From: Ureibacillus thermophilus
Lineage (GTDB): Bacteria; Bacillota; Bacilli; Bacillales_A; Planococcaceae
Length of the DNA stretch: 64,000 bases
Strand: one strand, 5' to 3'
Assembly: GCF_042657185.1 (NCBI RefSeq)
Contig: NZ_JBHSNN010000024.1
The position numbers were made by a program, and so were the translations under genes. A model generated the notes under the pieces. It was not told the origin of the DNA, ran no database searches, and saw only the letters and a list, made by a program, of their open reading frames with translations. Below, piece after piece: positions 51,648 through 61,144 of this stretch (the stretch's first letter is position 1; every line of letters starts with the position of its first letter).

Positions 51648-52229
51648 ATGGCATCATTGAATGAAATTTTGCGTTTTAACAAAGAGTTTGTAGAACAAAA
51701 ACAATATGTTCCATATATCACAGATAAATTTCCAAATAAAAAAATTGTGATTTTAACATGCATGGATACTCGCTTAATTGAGTTGTTGCCAAAAGCAATG
51801 AATCTACGAAACGGCGACGCCAAAATTATTAAAAGCGCCGGCGCTATGGTTGCCCATCCATTCGGCGGTATTATGCGCAGTATTTTAGTAGCTGTGTATG
51901 AATTGCAAGCTGATGAAGTCTATGTAATCGGACACCACGACTGCGGCATGAGCAGAGTGGACCCGCATCATATGATTGAACATATGAAACAAAGAGGCGT
52001 CAGTCAAGAAATTATTAAATCCATTAAATATTCAGGAATCGATTTAGTTGAATGGCTTCGTGGATTTGGAGACGTTGAAAAGAACGTTTTAAATAGTGTC
52101 GATATCATACGCAACCACCCACTCTTTCCAAAAAGTACACCTGTGCATGGTTTAATCATGCATCCAGAAACCGGAAAACTCGATTTATTGACAAATGGAC
52201 ATGAATATCTTAAACAGCAATCTGAATAA
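51648..52229 (+). CDS. Beta-class carbonic anhydrase
   Basis: 193 aa from the ATG at 51648 (AAAGGGG upstream). Zinc ligands are C38 in TCMDTRL, H96 and C99 in GHHDCGMS; the D40-R42 dyad is present. It interconverts carbon dioxide and bicarbonate in the cytoplasm. It resembles the YtiB branch of Bacillus enzymes. It is monocistronic with a hairpin behind it. Confidence 0.9.
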   Translation: MASLNEILRFNKEFVEQKQYVPYITDKFPNKKIVILTCMDTRLIELLPKAMNLRNGDAKIIKSAGAMVAHPFGGIMRSILVAVYELQADEVYVIGHHDCGMSRVDPHHMIEHMKQRGVSQEIIKSIKYSGIDLVEWLRGFGDVEKNVLNSVDIIRNHPLFPKSTPVHGLIMHPETGKLDLLTNGHEYLKQQSE

Positions 52230-52237
52230 TTGACGTT

Positions 52238-52270
52238 TCATCCATCTGCTTAAGCGGGTGGATTTTTTTA
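52238..52270 (+). terminator. Terminator of carbonic anhydrase
   Basis: ATCCATCTGC-TTAA-GCGGGTGGAT pairs with G-U pairs, followed by TTTTTTTA. Confidence 0.7.
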
Positions 52271-52341
52271 TTAATCAATGCAAAAAAAAATCCATTATAA
52301 CTGCCGTTACCAATGGATTTAAAAAATGAAATATTTTAACT

Positions 52342-52890
52342 TCAAAAATATTCTCCTTGTAAAAGAGCATAGATATAATGGTCTTCCCAAGAACCATTAA
52401 TATATAATAGTTCTCTCAGCAGCCCTTCCCTTTTAAAATTTGATTTCTCTAAAACTTTAATTGATGCGATGTTTTTGGGTGATACGTATGCTTCGATTCG
52501 GTGCAAGTTTAATACATTAAAACCAAACTGTACAACTTCCTTCACCGCTTCCGAAGCAATCCCTTGCCTAGTAAATTGTTCATCAATCGAGTAGCCAATA
52601 AATGCGCTGCTGTATGGCAGTCTTTTAATTGCATATAGAGAAATATGGCCGATTAATTGTTGCTCATCCTTTGTAAAAATCCCAAAAGAATATTCACGAT
52701 TGGAACGCTGTAAATGGATGCCTTCTAAAATTTTCCGATATTGTGCTTCTTCCGTGTAAAATGCTGCATCATGCAGCGGCTCATATGTGGCCCAAAAATA
52801 TTTATTTTTCTGCATCAGTTTCGCTAAATCTTTTGCGTCTTTTTCCACAAAAGTGCGCAGATGCAGCCTGTCGCTTTCGATTCGAATCAC
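52342..52890 (-). CDS. GNAT N-acetyltransferase, RimJ/RimL-like
   Basis: About 182 aa from the GTG at 52890 (AAAGGTG upstream); starting there gives the family N-terminus IRIESDRLHLRTF. The acetyl-CoA site is in IDEQFTRQGIASEA, followed by HRIEAYVSPKNIASIKVLEK, typical of ribosomal-protein or peptide N-terminal acetyltransferases. The true substrate is unknown. A longer frame to 52938 adds 16 basic residues. Confidence 0.82.
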   Translation of the reverse strand: MIRIESDRLHLRTFVEKDAKDLAKLMQKNKYFWATYEPLHDAAFYTEEAQYRKILEGIHLQRSNREYSFGIFTKDEQQLIGHISLYAIKRLPYSSAFIGYSIDEQFTRQGIASEAVKEVVQFGFNVLNLHRIEAYVSPKNIASIKVLEKSNFKREGLLRELLYINGSWEDHYIYALLQGEYF

Positions 52891-53035
52891 TCGATCACCT
52901 TTCTTTTGAAAAACTTTTAGAAACTTCCTCATCCTCATTATACCTATGCCTTTCTTTCATTATTTAAGTGATAAGGAGCTTATAGTTAAATCTATTATTA
53001 TCTATTGTAAATAGCCATACGAAACTACAAAATGA

Positions 53036-53785
53036 TTATTTTTTCGTATAGCTTTTAATTTTTTTGCCGCGGCGTTGAACTTCTTTTTCTACATGCTGAA
53101 TAATTTCCTCCAATACTTTGATGCGTGCGTATAATTTATCATTTCCAGGTATCAGCACCCATGGGGCATTCGATGTATCGGTTTGTTCGAACATTTCATT
53201 TGCTGCTTCTACATATTGATCGAATTTTTTTCGATTTCGCCAATCTTCCTCTGTCAGTTTCCACATTTTAAATGGATTCGTTTCCCGTTCCTTAAAGCGC
53301 TCCAATTGCTCATTCTTATCAATATGTAGCCAAAATTTGATAATGATATAATCATCATCCGTCAACAGTTTTTCAAATTGATTAATTTCTGCATAGGCTC
53401 TCGACCATTCTTCTTTTTTGGCAAAGCCTTCAATTCTCTCCACCAATACCCGTCCATACCATGAGCGGTCGAAAATAGCGATTTGTCCGTACTGCGGAAG
53501 TTTTCTCCAAAAACGATGCATATAATGATATCTATTTTCATGGGGTTGAGGCGCTGAAATGGGATGTACAACAAATCCTCTTGGGTCAAGACGACAGGTT
53601 AAACGTTTGATGGCTCCACCTTTTCCTGCGGCATCCATTCCTTCAAAGACTATAATTAAACCGATTTTATTTTGATATAAAAATTGTTGAATATTCAGAA
53701 TATCAAATTGCAATTTTTTTAATCTTTTCTTATATTCTTTTTTCTCCAATTTCAAACTTAAGTCCAAATCTTCTATTTTTTTCAT
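53036..53785 (-). CDS. Polyphosphate kinase 2 family protein
   Basis: A 249-aa P-loop kinase. The Walker A-like GMDAAGKGG spans 49-57, the PPK2 signature PQPHE and lid arginines are present, and the Walker B region is FDRSWYGRVLVERIEGF. Short one-domain PPK2 enzymes phosphorylate nucleoside mono- or diphosphates with polyphosphate. Which nucleotide is used cannot be told. No ppk1 or ppx gene is nearby. Confidence 0.9.
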   Translation of the reverse strand: MKKIEDLDLSLKLEKKEYKKRLKKLQFDILNIQQFLYQNKIGLIIVFEGMDAAGKGGAIKRLTCRLDPRGFVVHPISAPQPHENRYHYMHRFWRKLPQYGQIAIFDRSWYGRVLVERIEGFAKKEEWSRAYAEINQFEKLLTDDDYIIIKFWLHIDKNEQLERFKERETNPFKMWKLTEEDWRNRKKFDQYVEAANEMFEQTDTSNAPWVLIPGNDKLYARIKVLEEIIQHVEKEVQRRGKKIKSYTKK

Positions 53786-53895
53786 AAGCCCTCTCTTCTT
53801 TCTTATGAAAATTTAACAAATAAAAGGAATTGATTTAGTTAAAGTTGTTCAATCATTTTAGAACGTATATAATTTTATGGAAAGGAGTGCGAAAC

Positions 53896-54624
53896 ATGGG
53901 TCGAATGATTGTTGTTTTTGGCAGCTTGATAGTCTCAGCCATATTTACATTATATTCTTTTTGGCTGCCAATAAAAGGTAAACCCACGATTGAAATGATT
54001 AATCGCCTGCCATTATTGATATCGCCGGCATCATATGTATATATTTTTTGGTTTTTCCTTTTTATTGTTTTATTTCTTTGGGCTATCAATTATTCCAAAA
54101 ATCTCAAATCAATAACTTTTATTTCACCAATTCAAACCATTCTCTTTTTTTCAATTATGGTATTTCAAATCCTTTCCATTTATCTATGGAATAACGGAGC
54201 GTTGCTTCATTCCTCTATTTCCATTTTACTACAACTCTTGCTCTTATTTGCATTATATCTTACGTATCCAATGGAAGGGGAGTATTTAAAAAAGAGAATT
54301 CCTATCGCTATTTATTTCGGATGGACAACTTTTATTTTTATGATTAATGTCTGTTATTTGCTTTTATATCATGAATGGCATGGCTTCGGTTTAAGCAATG
54401 CTTTATGGGTCGTGATTATCTTAACCTTTGCCACATTAGTAGCATTGCACTTGCGCTACCATCATTTCGATATTGCCTATCCGCTTGTATTTGTTTGGTG
54501 TTTTATCGGCATAGCCATCTCAAATGGTTTTGATGAATTATTAGTAACTACTTCCTCCCTTTTCTTGAGCGGTGTATTAATCGTTGGAATATTATTTATG
54601 AAAAAAAATCCTGCACGTTCTTAA
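53896..54624 (+). CDS. Multi-pass membrane protein of unknown function
   Basis: 242 aa from the ATG at 53896, behind AAAGGAG. About seven hydrophobic helices cover nearly the whole length, with many aromatic residues (YVYIFWFFLFIVLFLWAI). I recognise no family. Size and Trp/Tyr content recall TspO-like proteins, but I see no signature for that. It is convergent with map and shares its terminator. Confidence 0.7.
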   Translation: MGRMIVVFGSLIVSAIFTLYSFWLPIKGKPTIEMINRLPLLISPASYVYIFWFFLFIVLFLWAINYSKNLKSITFISPIQTILFFSIMVFQILSIYLWNNGALLHSSISILLQLLLLFALYLTYPMEGEYLKKRIPIAIYFGWTTFIFMINVCYLLLYHEWHGFGLSNALWVVIILTFATLVALHLRYHHFDIAYPLVFVWCFIGIAISNGFDELLVTTSSLFLSGVLIVGILFMKKNPARS

Positions 54625-54636
54625 ACGTACAGGATT
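54607..54636. terminator. Bidirectional terminator
   Basis: AATCCTGCACGTT pairs with AACGTACAGGATT around CTTA, with A and T runs on either side. It lies between convergent genes. Confidence 0.85.
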
Positions 54637-54642
54637 TTTTAT

Positions 54643-55401
54643 TTATGCTTCCTCATCCAGCTGCGTTAAAATAATTGGTTTGTCTTTCGTTACAACAATC
54701 GTATGTTCAATTTGGGCAACAAGAGATTTGTCTGGAGTAATGAATGTCCATCCATCTCCTGATTCAATAATATGATCAGCTCTTTCGGAAATGAATGGTT
54801 CTACCGCAAGGACCATTCCCTCTTTCATAATCGTTTTATCCCAAGCGTCATAATAATTAAGAATGTGTTGAGGATCTTCATGCAAAGAACGTCCTACCCC
54901 ATGCCCTGTTAAATTCATAATGACTTTTAATCCGTTTTCTTTTGCTTCCCTTTCAACCGCTTTTCCGATTTGGTTTAATCTTGAACCGGCTTTTACTTTC
55001 GTCATAGCCCGATCAAAAGCAGATTTCGCTACACGGCAAAGTTTTTCTTTTTCTTCATAGCCTTCTCCGACTACAAATGAAATGCCCGTATCAGCAAAAT
55101 AGCCATTTAGAGAACCAGAAACATCAATGTTGACTAAGTCGCCTTCTTTAATCACTTTATTTCCAGGAATACCGTGGGCGACTTCATGATTGACACTGAT
55201 ACATGTATAGCCAGGGAAATCGTATTCCCCTTTAGGAGCTGAAAGGGCACCTGCCTCTTTAAACATACGGCCGGCAATTTCATCTAATTCTTTCGTTGTG
55301 ATTCCTGGTTTTGTTGCCGCTTTCATTGCATCGCGGATCTCAGCGCAAATGCGGCCGATTTTTTTTAATGCTTCTAATTCTTCTTGTGTTTTGACAATCA
55401 T
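54643..55401 (-). CDS. map: Methionine aminopeptidase, type I
   Basis: A 252-aa pita-bread metallopeptidase that removes N-terminal Met from new proteins. Metal ligands appear in NIDVSGSLNGYFADTG (two Asp), TGHGVGRSLHE (His), AVEPFIS (Glu) and QIEHTIVV (Glu). It is isolated from the ribosomal-protein locus, so it may be the second, YflG-type paralogue found in Bacillus. The promoter should lie in the about 140 bp before the interspersed repeat. Confidence 0.93.
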   Translation of the reverse strand: MIVKTQEELEALKKIGRICAEIRDAMKAATKPGITTKELDEIAGRMFKEAGALSAPKGEYDFPGYTCISVNHEVAHGIPGNKVIKEGDLVNIDVSGSLNGYFADTGISFVVGEGYEEKEKLCRVAKSAFDRAMTKVKAGSRLNQIGKAVEREAKENGLKVIMNLTGHGVGRSLHEDPQHILNYYDAWDKTIMKEGMVLAVEPFISERADHIIESGDGWTFITPDKSLVAQIEHTIVVTKDKPIILTQLDEEA

Positions 55402-55543
55402 GTAAAAGATCCTTTCTTCTATACAATTTCATTTTATAATATATCATATTCTATCAATCATTCGGGAATTCCTTGATTATTTTACACAATATCAGCAGAG
55501 AAATTGTTGAGATCATTAGAAAATCCTCAACAAAAAATGAAAA

Positions 55544-55860
55544 GAGGCTGGGACATAAACAAAAAATGAAAGGGGCAGTTGAAAGCGTTTTGATAAAAAA
55601 TTGATATAACGAAAAATTGATTGAAGTGACGGGGCAAGTTCCTGTCGCGCACGCTTAGTCGCAAAGCGGAGCAAGTTCAAGGAAGTAAATTCAAAGCTTT
55701 CCTGCGACGAGCCCTCTTGAGACCACGAGGAACGAAGGAATGACTCAGAGGCGGGCCTGCGGAAAGCGTCCCCGGAAAGGAAATCAATTTTAATAACATA
55801 TCTAAAAAACATCATTTTCTCTTTGGAGAAAATGATGTTTTTTAGATTTGTCCCAACCTC
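55544..55860 (-). repeat. Interspersed repeat, copy 4
   Basis: Bounded by GAGGCTGGGACATAAAC and GATTTGTCCCAACCTC. The hairpin (about 55806-55844) lies at the right end, so orientation is opposite to copies 2 and 3. The core is nearly identical to copy 2. It ends 33 bp before the thiT stop codon on the minus strand. Confidence 0.9.
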
Positions 55861-55893
55861 ATCTTTTATTGTAAAACTGTCTAATGACAGAGA

Positions 55894-56457
55894 TTATTCA
55901 TTTTCTCTTTTAATGAGTCGTGGGCTTGCTGTAAAGATGAATGCCGCTGCGATAGCTGTGATGACAATGGCAGGAAACATATATGTGCCATTATAAACGA
56001 TGGAGTAAATCCAAGCATTTTGCTCTCCTGCATATTCTTTAAAGAAAATAGCTCCTGCAAGTATATGGCAAATATAGCGTAATAGTCCACCCACTATTGT
56101 TCCGATGACAACATATATTGCAATTTTCTTTTTGCGGTTTGTCGCTACGCCATTTAATACTTGCTTTCTTACAATGGCGGCAAATCCAACAAAGGTAAAG
56201 GCAAAGACATAATCTAGGAGAGCTTGCGCCCAATGGACAATATACGGATTAATCGTCATATTTAGCAGTCCAACTAGCAAGCCTGTAATAAGCCCAGCTG
56301 ATAGTCCCCAACGAATAGCGATTAAAATAATGGGCAGCATCACAAAACTTACAGAACCGCCTTGCGCCCAAATGGAAAATTTGATTTGGTCCAGCACGTA
56401 GCCAATGGCGGCAAACAAAGCAATCTCAATCATCCATAATAATTTTTTATTTCTCAT
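55894..56457 (-). CDS. thiT: Thiamine transporter ThiT (ECF S-component)
   Basis: 187 aa from the ATG at 56457 behind AAAGGAG; the longer frame runs into the riboswitch. It has six membrane helices and the ThiT signature with Trp/Gly-rich segments (IKFSIWAQGGSVSFVMLPI, the thiamine-binding loop). It works with the shared energising module EcfAA'T. The TPP riboswitch upstream confirms the thiamine role. Confidence 0.93.
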   Translation of the reverse strand: MRNKKLLWMIEIALFAAIGYVLDQIKFSIWAQGGSVSFVMLPIILIAIRWGLSAGLITGLLVGLLNMTINPYIVHWAQALLDYVFAFTFVGFAAIVRKQVLNGVATNRKKKIAIYVVIGTIVGGLLRYICHILAGAIFFKEYAGEQNAWIYSIVYNGTYMFPAIVITAIAAAFIFTASPRLIKRENE

Positions 56458-56515
56458 TCTACATTCTCCTTTCTCTTCGTTACTGGAACGCGAGAGAAGG
56501 ATAGAAAAGAAAAAA

Positions 56516-56537
56516 GCGTTCGGACAGATCCGAACGC
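56516..56537 (-). terminator. Terminator of the TPP riboswitch
   Basis: On the minus strand GCGTTCGGA-TCTG-TCCGAACGC is followed by TTTTTTC. It lies between the aptamer and the thiT start. Confidence 0.88.
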
Positions 56538-56557
56538 ATTTGTTTCGGTTTCTATCC

Positions 56558-56652
56558 CACATCCCTACGCAAGTACTAACTTACAGGTTCAAAGGGTTAG
56601 TGCAATACGGCACACTCTCAGCTGACTTCATCAGCACCCCTTGTGGTACACC
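56558..56652 (-). ncRNA. TPP riboswitch (THI element)
   Basis: The minus strand shows AAGGGGTGCTGATGAAGTC, GCTGAGAGTGTGCC, ACCCTTTGAACCTG, TTAGTACTTGCGTAGGGA, the conserved blocks of the TPP aptamer in order. It controls thiT. Confidence 0.95.
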
Positions 56653-56713
56653 TAAACTATTCTGTTGGGAACAATGCCATTGTATCAAATTATAAAAATA
56701 TTTCAACACTTTA

Positions 56714-59700
56714 TTATTTTAATAGAATGGTTGTTTTACTATAGCCTTCTTTTAATTTTTCCACGTGTAAAACAGCAGGCATTGCAGATTTTAACTCTTC
56801 CACATGAGATATAACCCCGATCATTCGTCCGGATTTTTGAAGTTCGATGAGCGTGTCGATTGCTTTCATTAAAGATTCTTCATCAAGGGAGCCAAATCCT
56901 TCATCGATAAACATTGTCTCAATATTGACATTTCCTTGGTAGCTTTGAATGACATCTGCCATCCCGAGCGCCAAACTTAAAGAGGCATTAAATTTCTCTC
57001 CGCCAGATAATGTTTTGACATCCCTTGTTTGCCCAGTATACGTATCATATACATCCAATCCTAACCCGCTTGCTCGTCCATAAGATTCTACCCGGTCTGA
57101 AACTTGCAAGTAATACTGGCCGTTTGATAAGTTTTTCAGGCGCAGATTGCTCGCTTCGGTAATAAGCTCCAAATAACCCATTTGCACGTAGCGTTCAAAG
57201 GAAATTTTTTTGCTGTTTTGTCCGCGGAGCAAATTGTAAAGGTCGATGATTTGATTGGATTTCTCCTCCATCCGAAATATATCGCTTGCTACTTGCTCCA
57301 ACTTTTCTGCAAAGTCAATGCAATGCTTTTCACAAGCTTTGGAATGATTTAAAGCGTCCAGAGCTTTTTCATAATTGGACTGAAGCACTTTCAACTCTCT
57401 TTCTGCTTCGGTTAAGTCCACCTTTTCTTTGCCTTTCAGCTTTTCTTCCCCTTCCCTCACTTGGGTTTCCAATGAATGAAGTTGTTTTGAATAATCTTCA
57501 TATTGCTTTTGCAATGATTCTATTTTTTGCGGCGAAAGCTGGGCCTGCAAAAATTCTTCCGTTGAAGCAAATTGCGCTTCCTTAAGGGCAGATAGAAAAG
57601 CTTCTTTCACCTTTTGAACTTTTCTTTGAATATGGTCTGCTTGTTCCGTTGTTTGTTTAAATGCTTCTTCAACCGCTGCGATTTGTTTAGAAGCTTCCTG
57701 ATATGCAATTTGCGCCCGCTCCCAAGATTCTTTTAACTGACCTTTTAGACGGATGGCTTCTTGCAATGCGGTTTTCAATTGAGAAAGATCATGGATTTCT
57801 TCAGGAATGGATTTTTTTTGCTGCTCAAGTATTGTTTTTTCCTTCGTATATTTTTCATGGACTTCATTATATTTTTGTGCACTTTCCTTTTGAAGCTTCT
57901 CAACCTGCTCTTTTGCTTCCTGCAGCCTTTTTAGGTGTTTTTTGCTGGAGGAGAGCTCTTCTTTTTGTCCTTCCACTACTTTTACCTTGTTTTGAATGGT
58001 TTGCAATTCATTAATGAATTTCTCTTCTTCAGCAATCGGTGCATTTAAGGTGATGAATATTTCTTCGATTTCGCTCAATTGTTGACGCTTTGATTCCAAT
58101 TGACCTTGTACAGCAAATTTATGTTTCTGCGCTTCGTCCAAAGCCGCTCTCAGTTTTTTCAATTCATCCTGTTCTATTATTTCTATCGTTTCTTTATGTT
58201 GGATGGAATGCTCCGTGCTGCCGCAAACCGGGCATGGCATTCCAGGCTTAAGGTTTGCTGCAAGAATCGCCGCTTGGTTATTCAGCCATTTTTCTTCTTC
58301 CTTCGCATAGATTTCATGAATATTTGTATAGGTTTCGTTGGCGTTTTTGTATTCATCTTCCAACTTTTGAATCTTTGACTTTGTTTCATGATATTTGGAG
58401 AAAGCATCTGCAATTTCTTTTAATCGGCGCTCCTCTTCCAACAGTTCATTATAGGTTTCTGTGGCTTCTTCAAGCTTTTCGATTTTTTTGCTTAGCTCTA
58501 AAGCAGCCGCAGTTTTCTCTGCTAATTGCCGCTCTAAAAGTTGAATGTGGGATTGCAATTGATTTTGTTCAGCCCATAATTTTTCTACCAGGACGCTTTG
58601 TTCATTCATTTGTTCATAGATTGGAACAAGGTTTTCCAATTCTTTTACCCGTTCATTGGTCCGTTCCCGTTCATTTTCTTTTTCCGCTTCCTGTTCATAG
58701 CGTTCTTTTGCTTCCACCAAAATTTGATTGGCCTCTTCTAGTTGTTTTTCCACACCCAAACGTTTTTTCTCAAGCTCCGTTTTTTCTTTCTCTAGTTCTA
58801 ACAGTTGGGAATAGATTGGTGAAATTCTGCTTGCCCGATTTGCAGCATCAATCGTTTCCTTTACTTGTTCATAATGCGCGCTTTGTGATTGCAGTCGGAG
58901 CAGCTGGTCTTTCTTCATTTCAAAGATTTCAATCTCATCATTTAATTTTTTGTTTGCTACATAGACTTCATATTTTTCTTTATGCAGATTGAAAGCTTCT
59001 CGATAGCGCTGGTCATCTTTTTTAATTTTTTCCTGATAATATTGCTGCTCTTCCGCCAACCCTTCAAGTATTTGATAAATGTTTGAATTTTGGCTAAGCG
59101 CTAGAAATAAAGCCGATTCCCTTTTTGGAAGCGCCCCTTCGATTTGGCTGATATAGCTATTTTTCAATGCACTAGCTTCATTCAGCTGCTGGTCCATCGC
59201 CCTCTTTTTCTCTTCCAATTTATCCGCCATTTGAATGAAACGTTCCGTTCTAAAAATTTTTCTTAAAATCTCTTCTTTTTCATCCGACTTCGAAGTTAAT
59301 AATTTTCGAAACTCTCCTTGGGGAAGCATCACAATTTGGCAAAACTGGTCGTAAGTCAACCCTATGAGCTCTTCCAATTTTTGATTAATTTCCGATACCC
59401 GTTGCCGCTCCACCGCAGGAATTTCTTCATTGTTAGGCAAAACTTCAAATAGCTCATATTTTTCCCCTGTTGCTGTTTTTCTTCCTTTTTTCACATGAGG
59501 GAGTCTGCGCAACACCCGGTATTTCTTTCCGCGTATCTCAAAGATGAATTCAACTGCTGTATGAACATCATCATCGGCAAAATCGCTTCGTAGCATCTTT
59601 GGTTCTTTCCGGTCTTGTCCGCTCGCACAACCGTATAAGGCAAAACAGATGGCATCAAAAATCGTTGTTTTTCCTGCGCCCGTCTGCCCGGAAATGACAA

Positions 59701-59791
59701 AAAGCTTCTTCTCTTCCAGCTTCGTAAAATCGATGACCTCTTCATCTTTGTAAGGCCCAAAGGCTGTCATTTTTAATAAAATCGGCTTCAT
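56714..59791 (-). CDS. sbcC: Exonuclease subunit SbcC (Rad50-like ATPase)
   Basis: 1025 aa. N-terminal Walker A is GQTGAGKTT; long coiled coils flank the zinc hook CPVC (around residue 520). The C-terminal signature is TLSGGEKFNASLSLALG with Walker B MFIDEGFGSLDEE. With SbcD it cleaves hairpins and protein-blocked ends. Its start overlaps the sbcD stop by 4 bp. Confidence 0.95.
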   Translation of the reverse strand: MKPILLKMTAFGPYKDEEVIDFTKLEEKKLFVISGQTGAGKTTIFDAICFALYGCASGQDRKEPKMLRSDFADDDVHTAVEFIFEIRGKKYRVLRRLPHVKKGRKTATGEKYELFEVLPNNEEIPAVERQRVSEINQKLEELIGLTYDQFCQIVMLPQGEFRKLLTSKSDEKEEILRKIFRTERFIQMADKLEEKKRAMDQQLNEASALKNSYISQIEGALPKRESALFLALSQNSNIYQILEGLAEEQQYYQEKIKKDDQRYREAFNLHKEKYEVYVANKKLNDEIEIFEMKKDQLLRLQSQSAHYEQVKETIDAANRASRISPIYSQLLELEKEKTELEKKRLGVEKQLEEANQILVEAKERYEQEAEKENERERTNERVKELENLVPIYEQMNEQSVLVEKLWAEQNQLQSHIQLLERQLAEKTAAALELSKKIEKLEEATETYNELLEEERRLKEIADAFSKYHETKSKIQKLEDEYKNANETYTNIHEIYAKEEEKWLNNQAAILAANLKPGMPCPVCGSTEHSIQHKETIEIIEQDELKKLRAALDEAQKHKFAVQGQLESKRQQLSEIEEIFITLNAPIAEEEKFINELQTIQNKVKVVEGQKEELSSSKKHLKRLQEAKEQVEKLQKESAQKYNEVHEKYTKEKTILEQQKKSIPEEIHDLSQLKTALQEAIRLKGQLKESWERAQIAYQEASKQIAAVEEAFKQTTEQADHIQRKVQKVKEAFLSALKEAQFASTEEFLQAQLSPQKIESLQKQYEDYSKQLHSLETQVREGEEKLKGKEKVDLTEAERELKVLQSNYEKALDALNHSKACEKHCIDFAEKLEQVASDIFRMEEKSNQIIDLYNLLRGQNSKKISFERYVQMGYLELITEASNLRLKNLSNGQYYLQVSDRVESYGRASGLGLDVYDTYTGQTRDVKTLSGGEKFNASLSLALGMADVIQSYQGNVNIETMFIDEGFGSLDEESLMKAIDTLIELQKSGRMIGVISHVEELKSAMPAVLHVEKLKEGYSKTTILLK

Positions 59792-60963
59792 TTCACCACC
59801 ACCGCCTCTTTTGTTTCTCTTTCTTCACTCAGCAATTCTTCCAACACTTCTGTAAATAATTGAAGGGCTTCTTCTGTCGGTTCTGTACCGACAATTTCTT
59901 GATGGAAAGCTTTAAATAAAGTGAGTTCATCCAACTGCTCCCGCCGAATGTTGATACGTTCTTCTCCGCTTTCCGTTTTGTGGATGGTTTTTCGCTCTAC
60001 ATGCATGGCATTTGGGTATACAGTGCGGATTTGCTCCATCACTCCTACAACAGGCGTTAAATCCGTCAGCCTAACAAAAACGTAATCTTCGCAGTAGTCG
60101 TGTTTTAAAATTTCCTGGATGGAACCTTCAATGATTCGCAAATCCCTTCTTGGTGTGAAATTGCGCTTTTCAACGGAAACTTGTCCTTTTTCATCTAAAT
60201 AGACAATGAGAAATCCTTTTTGATGATTTGCTTCAGATGCAGAATATTTTAGCGGAGAGCCGGCATATCGAATGGTTTCATTCAACACATAATGCGCTTT
60301 ATGAAGATGCCCTAGTGCTGTGTAGTGAAAGGATTGAAAATAATGGGCATTGACACATTCTGAACCGCCAATGGCAAGTGGACGCTCAGAGTCGCTAGTA
60401 TTTTCCCTTTGTTCTCCTGAAGGTGTAACAAAGGCATGCCCCACCAATACATGCCGCTTTGTTCGATCCATTTTTTCTTCAATTTTTTCAATGATGGCTT
60501 TCATCGCGTCATCATATGTATGAATGGATTCGCATTGGAACACATTTCGCACCGTAGAGGGCTCTGCAAAAGGAATGAGGTGAAAATGCACTTCTCCAAA
60601 TTCATCTTGCAAAATGATTGGTTCTAATTGGTAATCTACTTCTCCCACAATGTATAATCCGCTTTCCTTCATCAATCGGCTGCCAAATTCAAGGCGGGTT
60701 GGGCTGTCATGGTTTCCTGCAATGCTTAGTACAGGAACTTTCCGTTTTAACACAATTTCCTCCAACACCTCATTCAGCAAATCCACTGCTTCCACCGGTG
60801 GAAGGGCGCGGTCGTATAAATCTCCTGCAATGATGACAACATCCGGCTTTTCTTCATCGATTGCCTGTATAAATTGGTTCAGCACATACCGCTGATCATC
60901 AGTCATGTAAACTCCTTGGACAAGCTTCCCTAAATGCCAATCTGCCGTATGAAAAATTTTCAT
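59788..60963 (-). CDS. sbcD: Exonuclease subunit SbcD (Mre11-like nuclease)
   Basis: 391 aa. The metallophosphoesterase motifs are all present: HTADWHLGK, AGDLYDRA, AGNHDSPTRL, VGHAFV and ALGHLHKAH. They bind two Mn ions at the nuclease site. I prefer the ATG at 60963; the TTG two codons upstream is nearly on top of GGGAGG. It is translationally coupled to sbcC. Confidence 0.95.
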   Translation of the reverse strand: MKIFHTADWHLGKLVQGVYMTDDQRYVLNQFIQAIDEEKPDVVIIAGDLYDRALPPVEAVDLLNEVLEEIVLKRKVPVLSIAGNHDSPTRLEFGSRLMKESGLYIVGEVDYQLEPIILQDEFGEVHFHLIPFAEPSTVRNVFQCESIHTYDDAMKAIIEKIEEKMDRTKRHVLVGHAFVTPSGEQRENTSDSERPLAIGGSECVNAHYFQSFHYTALGHLHKAHYVLNETIRYAGSPLKYSASEANHQKGFLIVYLDEKGQVSVEKRNFTPRRDLRIIEGSIQEILKHDYCEDYVFVRLTDLTPVVGVMEQIRTVYPNAMHVERKTIHKTESGEERINIRREQLDELTLFKAFHQEIVGTEPTEEALQLFTEVLEELLSEERETKEAVVVK

Positions 60964-61098
60964 CTTCAATCGACCTCCCCTTTTTGCTTTGTTTCTATTG
61001 TAGCATGGGATAAATAAAGGTGGCTATATTTTTACGAATATATGTTCTGTATTTTTTGGACATTTATTTTTAGAAATCCTTGCGCTTTCATAAAAAAA

Positions 61099-61132
61099 CC
61101 ACATCCTCCCCCGAATTAAGGAAGAATGTGGG
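61099..61132 (-). terminator. Terminator of the M29 aminopeptidase gene
   Basis: On the minus strand CCACATTCTTCC and GGAGGATGTGG pair (one mismatch), followed by TTTTTTT. Confidence 0.8.
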
Positions 61133-61144
61133 TACATTACCTTA

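Noticed and set aside
58255..58992. 245-aa plus-strand frame antisense to sbcC
   Set aside because: It is long because coiled-coil codon bias keeps the antisense frame open. The sbcC frame has all family motifs.
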